A DNA stretch of 64,000 nucleotides from Streptomyces luteolus (GCF_029968015.1 NZ_JASCIS010000036.1:19730-83729), one strand, 5' to 3'. Shown: positions 12,681 through 20,284, numbered from the stretch's first letter. Program-made: numbers and translations. Notes: generated by a model not told the origin, from the sequence alone.

Positions 12681-13534
12681 CCACCGACGCGATGTACACC
12701 GACGCGCTGACCACCGCCCCCGCACCGGCCCTCACCTGGCTGTACGCACCCGGCGACCGCCCCACCACCGTCGCCAAGGCGCTCGCCTCCGGCGCGCACG
12801 CCGTCGTCGTCGACCTCGAGGACGCGGTCGCCCCCGAGCGCAAGGAGTACGCCCGCTCCGCCACCGCCGAGCTGCTCACCGCCCACCACCCGGTGCCGGT
12901 GCACGTCCGCGTCAACGCCCTGGACGGCCCGTACGCCGGCGCCGATCTGCTCGCGCTGACAGGCCTTGTGGGCCTCGCGGGCCTGCGGCTGCCGAAGATC
13001 ACGGACCCCGCCCAGGTGGTCCGGGTCGCCGAACTCACCGACTCCCTGCCGCTGTTCGCCCTGCTGGAATCGGCCCTCGCCATCGAGCGCGCGTACACCC
13101 TCGCCACCGCGCACCCCGCCCTGCGCGGCCTCGCCCTGGGTGAGGCGGATCTCCGGGCCGACCTGGGTGCGAGCGACTCCGGCCTGGACTGGGTCCGCTC
13201 CCGTGTGGTCTGCGCGAGCCGTGCGGCGGGACTCGCTCCCCCGGCCCAGTCCGTCTTCCCGGACATCCGCGACGTGGACGGCCTCGCCGCGTCCTGTGCC
13301 CATGGCCGCGCCCTCGGCTTCCTCGGCCGCGCGGCGATCCACCCGCGCCAGCTGCCGGTGATCGAGCGGGCCTACCTGCCGGATCCGGCGGAGGTCGCGG
13401 CGGCGGAGGAGATCGTCAAGGCGGCGGAGTCGGAGTCCGGCGCACTGGCCCTCCCGGACGGCCGTTTCGTGGACGCGGCGGTGGTGCATGCCGCCCGACG
13501 CACTTTGACCTTGAGCAATCGCCGGAGGGGCTGA
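12677..13534 (+). CDS. HpcH/HpaI aldolase / CitE-like beta-hydroxyacyl-CoA lyase
   Basis: A 285-residue TIM-barrel lyase of the CitE-like group. LYAPGDRP at the start, VVDLEDAVAPERKEYAR (metal and CoA region), VHVRVNALDGPY, a Glu in ALLESALAI and GEADLRADLG are the conserved blocks. Such enzymes split malyl-CoA, citramalyl-CoA or similar thioesters using Mg2+. No citrate lyase alpha or gamma subunit is nearby, so this is a stand-alone lyase rather than true CitE. The start overlaps the CoA-transferase stop. The final codons and the TGA lie inside the left arm of the R2 hairpin, so the natural C-terminus may have been altered by repeat insertion. It is the last gene of the operon. Confidence 0.88.
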   Translation: MTTDAMYTDALTTAPAPALTWLYAPGDRPTTVAKALASGAHAVVVDLEDAVAPERKEYARSATAELLTAHHPVPVHVRVNALDGPYAGADLLALTGLVGLAGLRLPKITDPAQVVRVAELTDSLPLFALLESALAIERAYTLATAHPALRGLALGEADLRADLGASDSGLDWVRSRVVCASRAAGLAPPAQSVFPDIRDVDGLAASCAHGRALGFLGRAAIHPRQLPVIERAYLPDPAEVAAAEEIVKAAESESGALALPDGRFVDAAVVHAARRTLTLSNRRRG

Positions 13535-13614
13535 TTTTCAGCCCCTCCGGCGATTGAGGAGCGGGGTCCGGGGCGGAGCCCCGAAGCTCCGCAGGATTTC
13601 GGGAAGGGGCGGGG
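13516..13614. terminator. Strong hairpin terminator within a left-truncated R2 repeat
   Basis: A perfect 19-bp stem (13516-13534 with 13538-13556) closed by a TTT loop sits exactly over the end of the CitE-like gene; the stop codon is the last triplet of the left arm. The repeat continues rightwards to CGGGAAGGGGCGGGG (13600-13614), the right end also seen in the R2 copy at 17714-17843. The left end is missing because the gene occupies that place. It probably ends transcription from the operon and from lgt on the other strand. Confidence 0.8.
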
Positions 13615-13634
13615 AGGGGAGGGGAAAGAAACCC

Positions 13635-14558
13635 TCAGACCCGCTTGGCGGTACTGGGCCCGTCGGCCCCGTCGGACTCCTCAGACCTCTTGCCCGAGGA
13701 CTCGGAACCCTCCGAGGACGGCTCGTCCTCAGCCTCCCCGGGCTCGACGATCTCCTCCCGCCCCGGCCGCAGCCGAGCCGACACCACGATGTAGATCACC
13801 GCGAGCAGGAAGACCAGGATCGACGTCCACACATTGAGCCGCAGCCCGAGCACGTCGTCCATCTGGACGTCGTCCACGCGCATGTACTCGATCCAGCCGC
13901 GCCCCGCGCAGTACGCGGCGACGTACAGGGCGAAGGCCCGGCCGTGGCCCATCTTGAAGCGGCGGTCGGCCCAGATGACCAGGAACGCGACGCCGATGCA
14001 CCACAGCGACTCGTAGAGGAACGTCGGGTGGTACGTGCCCGGCACCCGGCCGCCGTCGGCGCGGGTGATCTCCAGGGCCCACGGCAGGTCCGTGGCACGG
14101 CCGTACAGCTCCTGGTTGAACCAGTTGCCCCAGCGGCCGATGGCCTGGGCGAAGGCGATGCCGGGGGCGACGGCGTCGGCGTACGCGGGGAGCGGGATGC
14201 CGCGGCGGCGGCAGCCGATCCAGGCGCCGAGCGCGCCGAGCGCGATGGCGCCCCAGATGCCGAGGCCGCCCTCCCAGATCTTGAGGGCGTCGACGGGGTT
14301 GCGGCCCTCGCTGAAGTACAGCTCGTAGTCCGTGATGACGTGGTAGAGCCGTCCGCCGACGAGGCCGAAGGGCACCGCCCACACGGCGATGTCCGCGACC
14401 GTCCCGGCACGGCCGCCGCGGGCGATCCACCGGCGGCCGCCGAGCCAGACGGCCACGAAGACGCCGATGATGATGCAGAACGCGTAGCCGCGCAGGGGGA
14501 TGCCGAAGGGGTCGATCTCACCCTTGGCCGGGCTGGGAATGAAGGCAAGGAGTTCCAT
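13635..14558 (-). CDS. lgt: Prolipoprotein diacylglyceryl transferase
   Basis: Lgt transfers diacylglycerol from phosphatidylglycerol to the lipobox cysteine of prolipoproteins at the membrane, the first step of lipoprotein maturation. The protein (307 aa) has the signature GLVGGRLYHVITDY, then GGLGIWGAIALG and the conserved block GRWGNWFNQELYG, plus ESLW and RGWIEYMRVDD. About seven hydrophobic segments are visible. The C-terminal 45 residues are Glu/Ser-rich and cytosolic, a common Streptomyces feature. I chose the ATG at 14558 (MELLAFIPSPAKGEI); a GTG 12 codons upstream is possible but has no better ribosome site. LspA, the next enzyme in the pathway, is at 58267. Confidence 0.95.
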   Translation of the reverse strand: MELLAFIPSPAKGEIDPFGIPLRGYAFCIIIGVFVAVWLGGRRWIARGGRAGTVADIAVWAVPFGLVGGRLYHVITDYELYFSEGRNPVDALKIWEGGLGIWGAIALGALGAWIGCRRRGIPLPAYADAVAPGIAFAQAIGRWGNWFNQELYGRATDLPWALEITRADGGRVPGTYHPTFLYESLWCIGVAFLVIWADRRFKMGHGRAFALYVAAYCAGRGWIEYMRVDDVQMDDVLGLRLNVWTSILVFLLAVIYIVVSARLRPGREEIVEPGEAEDEPSSEGSESSGKRSEESDGADGPSTAKRV

Positions 14559-14647
14559 GGCGGGGTCGACGCTACCGTGCCGGGCGGGATGCACGGCAAT
14601 CCGCCCGGCCTAACGGCTCCATAACGGGCCCCGGCCCGCCCACGGCC

Positions 14648-15424
14648 CTACTTGTTGGCGGCCTGCACCAGCTGCTTGAGCTTCGCCGGCGTCAGCGGGT
14701 TCTGCTGGTCGCCGAAGATGTCCTTGCCGTCGAGCTGGACGGTGGGCGTGCCCCGGAATCCGGCCTTCTGGAAGGCCTCGTTGGAGCGGGCCACCCAGCT
14801 GTCGTGCTTGCCGTCGTTCACACAGCTCTCGAACGCGGGGGTGTTCAGGCCCTCGACCTTCCCGGCGAGTTCGAGGAGCTTGCTGTTCTGCGCGAACGCG
14901 TCGTCGGTTTCCTGCGGCTGGTTCTGGAACAGCACGTCGTGGTACGGCGTGAACTTCCCGGCGTCCTGGGCGCAGGCCGCGGCGTTGGCGGCGCGTACGG
15001 AGCCCTCACCGCCCATGTTCCCGTCGATGATCGTGGCGAGGTGGTACTCGACCTTGAGCTGGCCCGCGTCGACGAGTTCGTGGATCGTCTTGCGGTACAT
15101 GTTCTCGAACTGGGCGCACGCCGGGCAGCGGAAGTCCTCCCAGATCGTGAGGGTCGACTTGGCGCTCTCTTGGCCGACCGGGATGGCCAGACCGTCCTTG
15201 CCCATCGCCCCCTTCGGGGCCACGACCGGGCCCGCACTCTCCTTCTCGTCCTTGCCCGCGTTGGCGGCGATCACACCGACGACGGCGGCCAGGCCCAGGA
15301 CTCCCACCACGGCCGCGGCCACGATCAGTGTGCGGCGCCGCCGCTCCTGCGCCTTCTGCTTCTCGCGCTCGATCGCCAGCCGCTCGCGGGCGGTGCGCTT
15401 TCCCTCACGGTTCTTCTCGCTCAC
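14648..15424 (-). CDS. Membrane-anchored DsbA-like thioredoxin-fold protein
   Basis: A 258-residue protein with a charged cytosolic N-terminus (residues 1-30), one transmembrane helix (TLIVAAAVVGVLGLAAVVGV, about 32-51) and an extracellular DsbA/thioredoxin_4 domain. The active site is FRCPACAQFE (CPAC) and the cis-proline loop is GTPTVQLDG. It should act on thiols or disulfides of exported proteins; oxidase or isomerase direction cannot be decided. The GTG at 15424 (VSEKNREGK) is preferred because orthologues typically begin SEKN. It is separated from trpA by a strong hairpin and is followed by lgt. A paralogue of the same design lies at 48880. Confidence 0.88.
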   Translation of the reverse strand: MSEKNREGKRTARERLAIEREKQKAQERRRRTLIVAAAVVGVLGLAAVVGVIAANAGKDEKESAGPVVAPKGAMGKDGLAIPVGQESAKSTLTIWEDFRCPACAQFENMYRKTIHELVDAGQLKVEYHLATIIDGNMGGEGSVRAANAAACAQDAGKFTPYHDVLFQNQPQETDDAFAQNSKLLELAGKVEGLNTPAFESCVNDGKHDSWVARSNEAFQKAGFRGTPTVQLDGKDIFGDQQNPLTPAKLKQLVQAANK

Positions 15425-15437
15425 ACCCCGCAAACGA

Positions 15438-15467
15438 ACCGGGGAGGCATGAGCATGCCTCCCCGGT
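15438..15467. terminator. Hairpin between trpA and the DsbA-like gene
   Basis: Perfect 14-bp inverted repeat ACCGGGGAGGCATG / CATGCCTCCCCGGT with a 2-base loop, 54 bases beyond the trpA stop. It also sits 14 bases before the GTG of the next gene, so it could either end the trp transcript or be a 5' leader structure of the DsbA-like gene. Confidence 0.65.
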
Positions 15468-15520
15468 CCCAGGTCCACCCGTACGAGCGATGAGCCCGCC
15501 GAGCCGTTCTAAGCGGCCTG

Positions 15521-16351
15521 CTAGGACTCCCGCACCCCGCTGCGCACGCCCTGTGCGAGGTCGGCGGCGAGCGCCCGCACCGCGTCGAGGCCGGCGGCCT
15601 CGTCCGGGGCGTCGAGCATGGCCTTCACGAAGGCGGAGCCGACGATCACACCGTCCGCGAAGCCCGCGACCTCGGCGGCCTGCCGGGCGTTGGAGACGCC
15701 GAGGCCGACGCAGACCGGCAGGTCCGTGGCGGCCGCCGACCGCGTGCGGCGCACCAGGTCGGCGGCCTGCGAACCGACGGACTCACGGGTGCCGGTGACG
15801 CCCATGAGCGAGGCCGCGTACACAAAGCCCGAACCGGCCGCGGTGATCGTGGCGAGGCGGGCGTCCTTGCTGCTGGGCGCGACGACGAAGACGGTGCCGA
15901 GCCCGTGCTTGTCCGCGTGCTCGCGCCACAGTCCGGACTCCTCGACGGGCAGGTCGGGCAGGATGCACCCGGCGCCGCCCGCCTCGGCGAGCTCGGCGGT
16001 GAACCGCTCGACGCCGTAGCGGTCGATGGGGTTCCAGTACGTCATGACGAGGATCGGCTTGCCGGTCGCGGCGTGCGCCTCGCGGACCGTACGGAGCACG
16101 TCCTTGATCTTGACGCCGCCGCGCAGGGCGATGTCGTCGGCGGTCTGGATGACCGGGCCGTCGAGCACCGGGTCGCTGTGCGGAAGGCCGACCTCCACGA
16201 CGTCGGCGCCGGACTCCAGGACCGCCTTGGCGGCCGCGATGCCGCCCTCGACGGTCGGGAACCCGGCCGGCAGGTAGGCGACGAGCGCGGCCCGGCCCTC
16301 CGCCTTGGCGGCGGCGAGGGTCTCGCTCAACAGCCGTACGTTCCCGCTCAC
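15521..16351 (-). CDS. trpA: Tryptophan synthase alpha subunit
   Basis: TrpA (276 aa) splits indole-3-glycerol phosphate to indole and glyceraldehyde 3-phosphate and passes indole to TrpB. The catalytic Glu and Asp are in VVEVGLPHSDPVLDGPVIQ; the phosphate site is in the C-terminal GVSNARQA and DGVIVGSAFV blocks. Length is normal. The GTG start overlaps the trpB stop by four bases (GTGA), so the two subunits are translationally coupled. It is the last gene of trpC-trpM-trpB-trpA. Confidence 0.97.
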   Translation of the reverse strand: MSGNVRLLSETLAAAKAEGRAALVAYLPAGFPTVEGGIAAAKAVLESGADVVEVGLPHSDPVLDGPVIQTADDIALRGGVKIKDVLRTVREAHAATGKPILVMTYWNPIDRYGVERFTAELAEAGGAGCILPDLPVEESGLWREHADKHGLGTVFVVAPSSKDARLATITAAGSGFVYAASLMGVTGTRESVGSQAADLVRRTRSAAATDLPVCVGLGVSNARQAAEVAGFADGVIVGSAFVKAMLDAPDEAAGLDAVRALAADLAQGVRSGVRES

Positions 16352-17646
16352 TTGGCGTCCCCCTCGATCTCGGCGGTGTCGGCGGCGTCGGCCGCGACCT
16401 CGGCGTCGGTGCCCTCGTCGTACAGGCCGAAGTAGCGCGCGGCGGTGTCCATGTCCTTGTCGCCGCGGCCGGACAGGTTGACGACGATCAGGCCGTCCTC
16501 GCCCAGCTCCTTGCCGACCTCCAGCGCACCGGCCAGGGCGTGGGCGCTCTCGATCGCCGGGATGATGCCCTCCGTACGGGAGAGAAGGCGCAGCGCCCGC
16601 ATCGCGGCGTCGTCGGTCACGGCCCGGTACTCGCCGCGGCCGCTGTCCTTGAGGTAGGCGTGCTCCGGGCCGATGCCCGGGTAGTCGAGCCCGGCGGAGA
16701 TCGAGTAGGGCTCGGTGATCTGGCCCTCCTCGTCCTGCAGGACGTACGACCGCGAGCCGTGCAGGATGCCCGGCTCGCCCGCGGTCAGGGTGGCCGCGTG
16801 CTCGCCGGTCTCGACACCGTGCCCGGCGGGCTCGCAGCCGATGAGGCGTACGTCGGCGTCCGGGATGAAGGCGTGGAACAGGCCGATCGCGTTGGAGCCG
16901 CCGCCAACGCAGGCGACCGCGGCGTCGGGCAGGCGCCCGGCGCGCTCCAGGATCTGCCGGCGGGCCTCGACGCCGATGACGCGGTGGAAGTCGCGGACCA
17001 TGGCCGGGAAGGGGTGCGGGCCTGCGACGGTGCCGAAGAGGTAGTGCGTCCGGTCGACGTTGGCGACCCAGTCGCGGAACGCCTCGTTGATGGCGTCCTT
17101 GAGGGTGCGGCTGCCGGACTTCACGGCGACGACCTCGGCGCCGAGCATGCGCATGCGGGCGACGTTGAGGGCCTGGCGCTGGGTGTCGATCTCGCCCATG
17201 TAGATGGTGCAGTCGAGGCCGAAGAGGGCGCAGGCGGTGGCCGTGGCGACGCCGTGCTGACCGGCGCCGGTCTCGGCGATGACGCGGGTCTTGCCCATCC
17301 GCTTGGTCAGCAGGGCCTGGCCGAGCACGTTGTTGATCTTGTGCGAGCCGGTGTGGTTGAGGTCCTCGCGCTTGAGGAACACCCGTGCGCCACCGGCGTG
17401 TTCGGCGAAGCGCGGCACTTCGGTGAGCGAGCTGGGGCGCCCGGTGTAGTGCACGAGCAGATCGTCGAGCTCGCGCGCGAACTCGGGGTCCTGCTTCGCC
17501 TTGTCGTACTCGACGGCGACCTCGTCGACGGCGGCGACGAGCGCCTCCGGAATGAACTTCCCGCCGAAGGCGCCGAAGTAGCCCTGCGGCGTGGGAACTT
17601 GGCCGTCCGGATCGGGAATGAAGAACTGACTGGACATGCTGGACAT
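16348..17646 (-). CDS. trpB: Tryptophan synthase beta subunit
   Basis: TrpB (432 aa) joins indole and serine using pyridoxal phosphate. The PLP lysine is K103 in LNHTGSHKINN; GAGQHGVATA, the phosphate loop GGGSNAIG and the C-terminal SGRGDKD are present. Three in-frame ATGs lie close together (17655, 17646, 17637). I chose 17646 because the AGGAG site is 10 bases upstream of it and only 1 base from the first ATG. The frame stays open for another 100 codons upstream through the R2 repeat, but that part is not TrpB. About 30 extra C-terminal residues are acidic. The long repeat-filled gap before this gene is unusual for a trp operon. Confidence 0.96.
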   Translation of the reverse strand: MSSMSSQFFIPDPDGQVPTPQGYFGAFGGKFIPEALVAAVDEVAVEYDKAKQDPEFARELDDLLVHYTGRPSSLTEVPRFAEHAGGARVFLKREDLNHTGSHKINNVLGQALLTKRMGKTRVIAETGAGQHGVATATACALFGLDCTIYMGEIDTQRQALNVARMRMLGAEVVAVKSGSRTLKDAINEAFRDWVANVDRTHYLFGTVAGPHPFPAMVRDFHRVIGVEARRQILERAGRLPDAAVACVGGGSNAIGLFHAFIPDADVRLIGCEPAGHGVETGEHAATLTAGEPGILHGSRSYVLQDEEGQITEPYSISAGLDYPGIGPEHAYLKDSGRGEYRAVTDDAAMRALRLLSRTEGIIPAIESAHALAGALEVGKELGEDGLIVVNLSGRGDKDMDTAARYFGLYDEGTDAEVAADAADTAEIEGDAK

Positions 17647-17713
17647 GTGCGACATGCTCCTAGGAGTACGCGATGGGGTGGGCGTGTGGCGCCTGCGGCG
17701 GGCTTCTTCCCCA

Positions 17714-17843
17714 CCCCGCCCCTTCCCGAATTCGTCCTGCCGGACAGGCCTCCTCAAACGCCGGAGGGGCTGATTTTCAGCCCCTCCGGCGATTGAGGAG
17801 CGGGGGTCTGGGGGCTGGCCCCCAGTTACGGGAAGGGGCGGGG
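17714..17843. repeat. Complete R2 repeat with 15-bp terminal inverted repeats, inside the trp operon
   Basis: A 130-bp unit bounded by CCCCGCCCCTTCCCG (17714-17728) and its exact complement CGGGAAGGGGCGGGG (17829-17843). In the centre is a hairpin of about 21 bp (17753-17797; CGCCGGAGGGGCTGA / TCAGCCCCTCCGGCG). It lies between trpM and trpB, and its right arm encodes the last residues and touches the stop codon of trpM. No transposase is encoded. Partial copies occur at 13516-13614, 27641-27735, 35572-35642 and 54935-55020. Confidence 0.8.
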
Positions 17844-18002
17844 CTGGGGAAGAGACCCCGTCGCCCCGGGCCATCGCATCCCGTTGACCTGACCGGGCTC
17901 CGAGCCGATCACGTACCGCACACGCCGCCCGTGCACACGCCGCGCAGGCGCGCGACAGCCCCGGGGCCTGCACCCCGGAGCGAGACGGACGGCGATGGGC
18001 AT
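17826..18002 (-). CDS. trpM: TrpM-like small protein between trpC and trpB
   Basis: A 58-residue open frame starting ATG at 18002, seven bases after the trpC stop, with GGAG 11 bases upstream inside trpC. The core RRVHGRRVRYVIGSEPGQVN is well formed and agrees with my memory of the small protein TrpM (also called TrpX) found at this place in S. coelicolor, reported to modulate tryptophan supply and development. It has no recognised domain. The last nine or so residues (SLPQPRPFP) are encoded by the R2 repeat, so the C-terminus may differ from orthologues. Position, coding sense and the conserved core support it as real; function is from literature memory. Confidence 0.7.
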   Translation of the reverse strand: MPIAVRLAPGCRPRGCRAPARRVHGRRVRYVIGSEPGQVNGMRWPGATGSLPQPRPFP

Positions 18003-18009
18003 CAGGAAC

Positions 18010-18819
18010 TCAGCTCCGTCCGTGCCGCAGCGCGGGGTGCGCGCCCGCGGCCACGAGGTCCACGACGGCGGCCTTCGGGTCCTTGCCCGTCACGAGGGAC
18101 TCGCCCACGAGGACCGCGTCCGCGCCGTCGTTGGCGTACGCGATCAGGTCGTGCGGGCCGCGCACGCCGGACTCGGCGATCCGCACGATGTGCGGCGGGA
18201 TCTCCGGGGCGACGCGGGTGAAGGTCGAGCGGTCGACCTTCAGGGTCTTCAGGTCGCGCGCGTTCACGCCGATGATCTTCGCGCCCGCGTCCACCGCCCG
18301 CTCGACCTCCTCCTCGTCGTGCACCTCGACGAGCGGCGTGAGCCCGATGGACTCGGCCCGCTCGATGAGGGAGACGAGGGCCTCCTGGTCGAGGGCGGCG
18401 ACGATCAGCAGGACGAGGTCGGCGCCGTACGCCCGTGCCTCCCACAGCTGGTACGCCGTGACGATGAAGTCCTTGCGCAGGATGGGGATGTCGACCTTGG
18501 CGCGGACGGCCTCGAGGTCGGCGAGCGAGCCGCCGAAGCGGCGCTGCTCGGTGAGGACGGAGATGACGGCGGCGCCGCCCTCCTCGTAGTCGGCGGCGAG
18601 TCCGGCCGGGTCGGCGATCGCGGCGAGCGCGCCCTTGGACGGGCTGGAGCGCTTGACCTCGCAGATCACCTTGACGCTGTCGCCGCGCAGGGCGGCCACT
18701 CCGTCCTTGGCCCGGGGTGCCTTCGCCGCCCGCTCCTTGAGCTCGTCGAGGCTGACGCGCGCCTGCCGCTCGGCGAGGTCCTCACGCACGCCTTCGATGA
18801 TCTCGTCGAGCACACTCAC
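18010..18819 (-). CDS. trpC: Indole-3-glycerol phosphate synthase
   Basis: A 269-residue TIM barrel that closes carboxyphenylaminodeoxyribulose phosphate to indole-3-glycerol phosphate. The substrate and catalytic blocks are ICEVKRSSPSKG (catalytic Glu and Lys), ILRKDFIV, LLIVAAL, PLVEVHDEEEV, IGVNARDL and AESGV. Monofunctional, without the TrpF half found in enteric bacteria; PriA at 28927 should supply that step. The GTG at 18819 has a GGGAAGGGGG ribosome site. It is the first gene of the operon with trpM, trpB and trpA. A 17-bp palindrome lies 44-60 bases upstream. Confidence 0.96.
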   Translation of the reverse strand: MSVLDEIIEGVREDLAERQARVSLDELKERAAKAPRAKDGVAALRGDSVKVICEVKRSSPSKGALAAIADPAGLAADYEEGGAAVISVLTEQRRFGGSLADLEAVRAKVDIPILRKDFIVTAYQLWEARAYGADLVLLIVAALDQEALVSLIERAESIGLTPLVEVHDEEEVERAVDAGAKIIGVNARDLKTLKVDRSTFTRVAPEIPPHIVRIAESGVRGPHDLIAYANDGADAVLVGESLVTGKDPKAAVVDLVAAGAHPALRHGRS

Positions 18820-18862
18820 GCGAGCGGCCCCCTTCCCTGACGGCTAAGCGAGCTGACTGCAC

Positions 18863-18879
18863 CGGATCCCGTGGATCCG
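18863..18879. promoter_or_regulatory. Palindrome CGGATCC-CGT-GGATCCG upstream of trpC
   Basis: A perfect 7-bp inverted repeat with a 3-base centre, 44-60 bases before the trpC start. Size and position fit a repressor operator. No tryptophan-rich leader peptide was seen in the 214-base gap (18820-19033), so control by attenuation is not evident here. Confidence 0.35.
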
Positions 18880-19033
18880 ATGGGGAACTGCCCCACCGGG
18901 GTGTTTGCGCCAGGGGCGCATTCCGGTAGGCACTGCGATGGTATCCGGACACCGGCGCAGGCTCCGCATCCGGCGGACGGCGGTCCCACTACCTGGACGT
19001 TCGCCACGTGGAGTGACCGGTTCCGGGTGGCGG

Positions 19034-19615
19034 TCACGGCGCCAGCCAGGCGCCGAACGGCAGGTTGCGCACGACGCTGAAGACCGCGAGGACCGCGCCG
19101 ATCGTCCACAGCTGCGCGGAGCTCGGATTCAGCCGCCAGGCCCGCCCGCGGGCCGACGCGACGGTCCAGGCGATCCAGCCGACGGCGAAGGCGACGAAGC
19201 CCACGACGGCCGCCGCGTTGGCGCCGAGCGCGGTCAGGAAGTCGCCGGTGATGAACGCGTGCGCGCTGCGCAGGCCGCCGCAGCCGGGGCAGAGGATCCC
19301 GGTGAGCGCGAGCAGCGGGCAGGTCGGGTAGTGACCGGGTTCGTTGGGGTCGACCGAGCCGACGTACGCGAAGGCCGCGGCGACCGAGCCGAGCACGGCG
19401 ACGGGCACGAGCAGCCGCTTGGCGACGGCGCGCGGGCGCATGTCGGGCGCGGGCGCCGTCGCGTACGGGCCGTACGGGCCGTACGGGCCGCCGGGCGCGG
19501 GCTGCCGCGGTGGGTGCGCGGCCGACTGCCTCGGCTGGTGCGCGGCCGACTGCCTCGGCTGGTGCGGGGCCGACTGCCTCGGCTGGTGCGGGGCTGCGGT
19601 GCGTTCTGCGGTCAC
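19034..19615 (-). CDS. DUF2752 family membrane protein
   Basis: A protein of 193 residues if started at the GTG at 19615. Residues 1-58 are low complexity: 8-residue repeats of the type PHQPRQSA, then GPYGPYGPYA. The rest holds four hydrophobic segments with the DUF2752 signature CPLLALTGILCPGCGGLRSAH, a cysteine cluster of unknown role. An ATG at MRPRAVAKRL (about residue 60) is an alternative start that would omit the repeats. It lies next to other small membrane proteins of the trp region, an arrangement I recall from other Streptomyces. Function is unknown. Confidence 0.8.
   Translation of the reverse strand: MTAERTAAPHQPRQSAPHQPRQSAAHQPRQSAAHPPRQPAPGGPYGPYGPYATAPAPDMRPRAVAKRLLVPVAVLGSVAAAFAYVGSVDPNEPGHYPTCPLLALTGILCPGCGGLRSAHAFITGDFLTALGANAAAVVGFVAFAVGWIAWTVASARGRAWRLNPSSAQLWTIGAVLAVFSVVRNLPFGAWLAP
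19509..19594. repeat. 24-bp tandem repeat, 3.6 copies
   Basis: Units of 24 bases (core GGTGCGCGGCCGACTGCCTC) run in tandem at 19509-19532, 19533-19556, 19557-19580 and a partial 19581-19594. They encode the PHQPRQSA repeats near the N-terminus of the DUF2752 protein. The unit is a multiple of three, so copy-number change would not break the frame. Confidence 0.8.
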
Positions 19616-19818
19616 CCCCGCATTCTGCCCTGCCGCCGAGTCACGCGCCCGGGGACGGCCGGGTACGGAACGGGACTTGTGGCCGGCCGTCTCGGGGCCT
19701 TCGGCCCGGTCGGGGGCGGGCGCCGCGGGGGCATGGTGGAGGTGCGTCGCCGCCGCCCGGGGCGGGCCCTGTCTTCCGGGCGGCGGCGCGCTGTGCGTCC
19801 GTACGGCGCCAGAGCGGA

Positions 19819-19894
19819 TGTCCGCGGACGGACGGGTCCGCGGACAGAAGGCGAGAAGGGGCGGAACCGGTTCTCCCGGTTCCGCCCCTTCTCG
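19819..19894. terminator. Two consecutive perfect hairpins after the HGxxPAAW gene
   Basis: The first structure met by transcription from the right is a perfect 19-bp stem (19852-19870 with 19876-19894, loop TTCTC) starting 20 bases after the stop of the gene at 19914. Next is an 11-bp perfect stem TGTCCGCGGAC / GTCCGCGGACA (19819-19846). Together they look like a tandem terminator. The rest of the 298-base gap (19616-19913) has no gene. Confidence 0.8.
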
Positions 19895-19913
19895 TGCTCG
19901 CTGTCGGGGAGGC

Positions 19914-20141
19914 TCAGCTCTCGGCGCTGACGACCACCTGGTGAGCGGCCTTCGGCTGGCCCATGCCCGCGGCGCGCATGGCCATGCCGACCACACCGCC
20001 CAGGGCGACGACGATCAGGCCGCCCCAGAAGCCCAGCGGCTGGTTCATCACCATGAACGCACCGGAGATGCAGAAGCCGATGAACGCGATGATGACGCCG
20101 GTCCAGGCGGCCGGGGTGTGTCCGTGGCTGCTGCCCGCCAT
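19914..20141 (-). CDS. HGxxPAAW family small membrane protein
   Basis: A 75-residue protein beginning MAGSSHGHTPAAWTG, which carries the HGxxPAAW motif that names this actinobacterial family. Two hydrophobic segments follow (TGVIIAFIGFCISGAFMV and GGLIVVALGGVVGMAM). GGAG lies 6 bases before the ATG. The role is unknown; it is normally found between trp genes in Streptomyces. A strong terminator follows directly. Confidence 0.85.
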   Translation of the reverse strand: MAGSSHGHTPAAWTGVIIAFIGFCISGAFMVMNQPLGFWGGLIVVALGGVVGMAMRAAGMGQPKAAHQVVVSAES

Positions 20142-20284
20142 GAGTTGCTCCTCGTGTGCTGAAAGTCGAAAGCTCAGACCCATTGTATGGACCGGTGCGG
20201 GGCTGCTTCCGTCCAGCCCCTGAACCGTGGGCAACCTCACCCGGGCGGTGCGGGCCCGATCCGCAGAGACCGGGGAGACGGGCC

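Noticed and set aside
11490..13534. The CoA-transferase/CitE-like pair as citrate lyase
   Set aside because: No CitD or CitF-like subunit is present, and the transferase belongs to family III, which is unrelated to the citrate lyase alpha subunit.
17647..17973. Extension of TrpB by about 100 residues upstream
   Set aside because: The sequence is that of the R2 repeat and trpM in another frame; TrpB starts normally at SSMSSQFFIPD.
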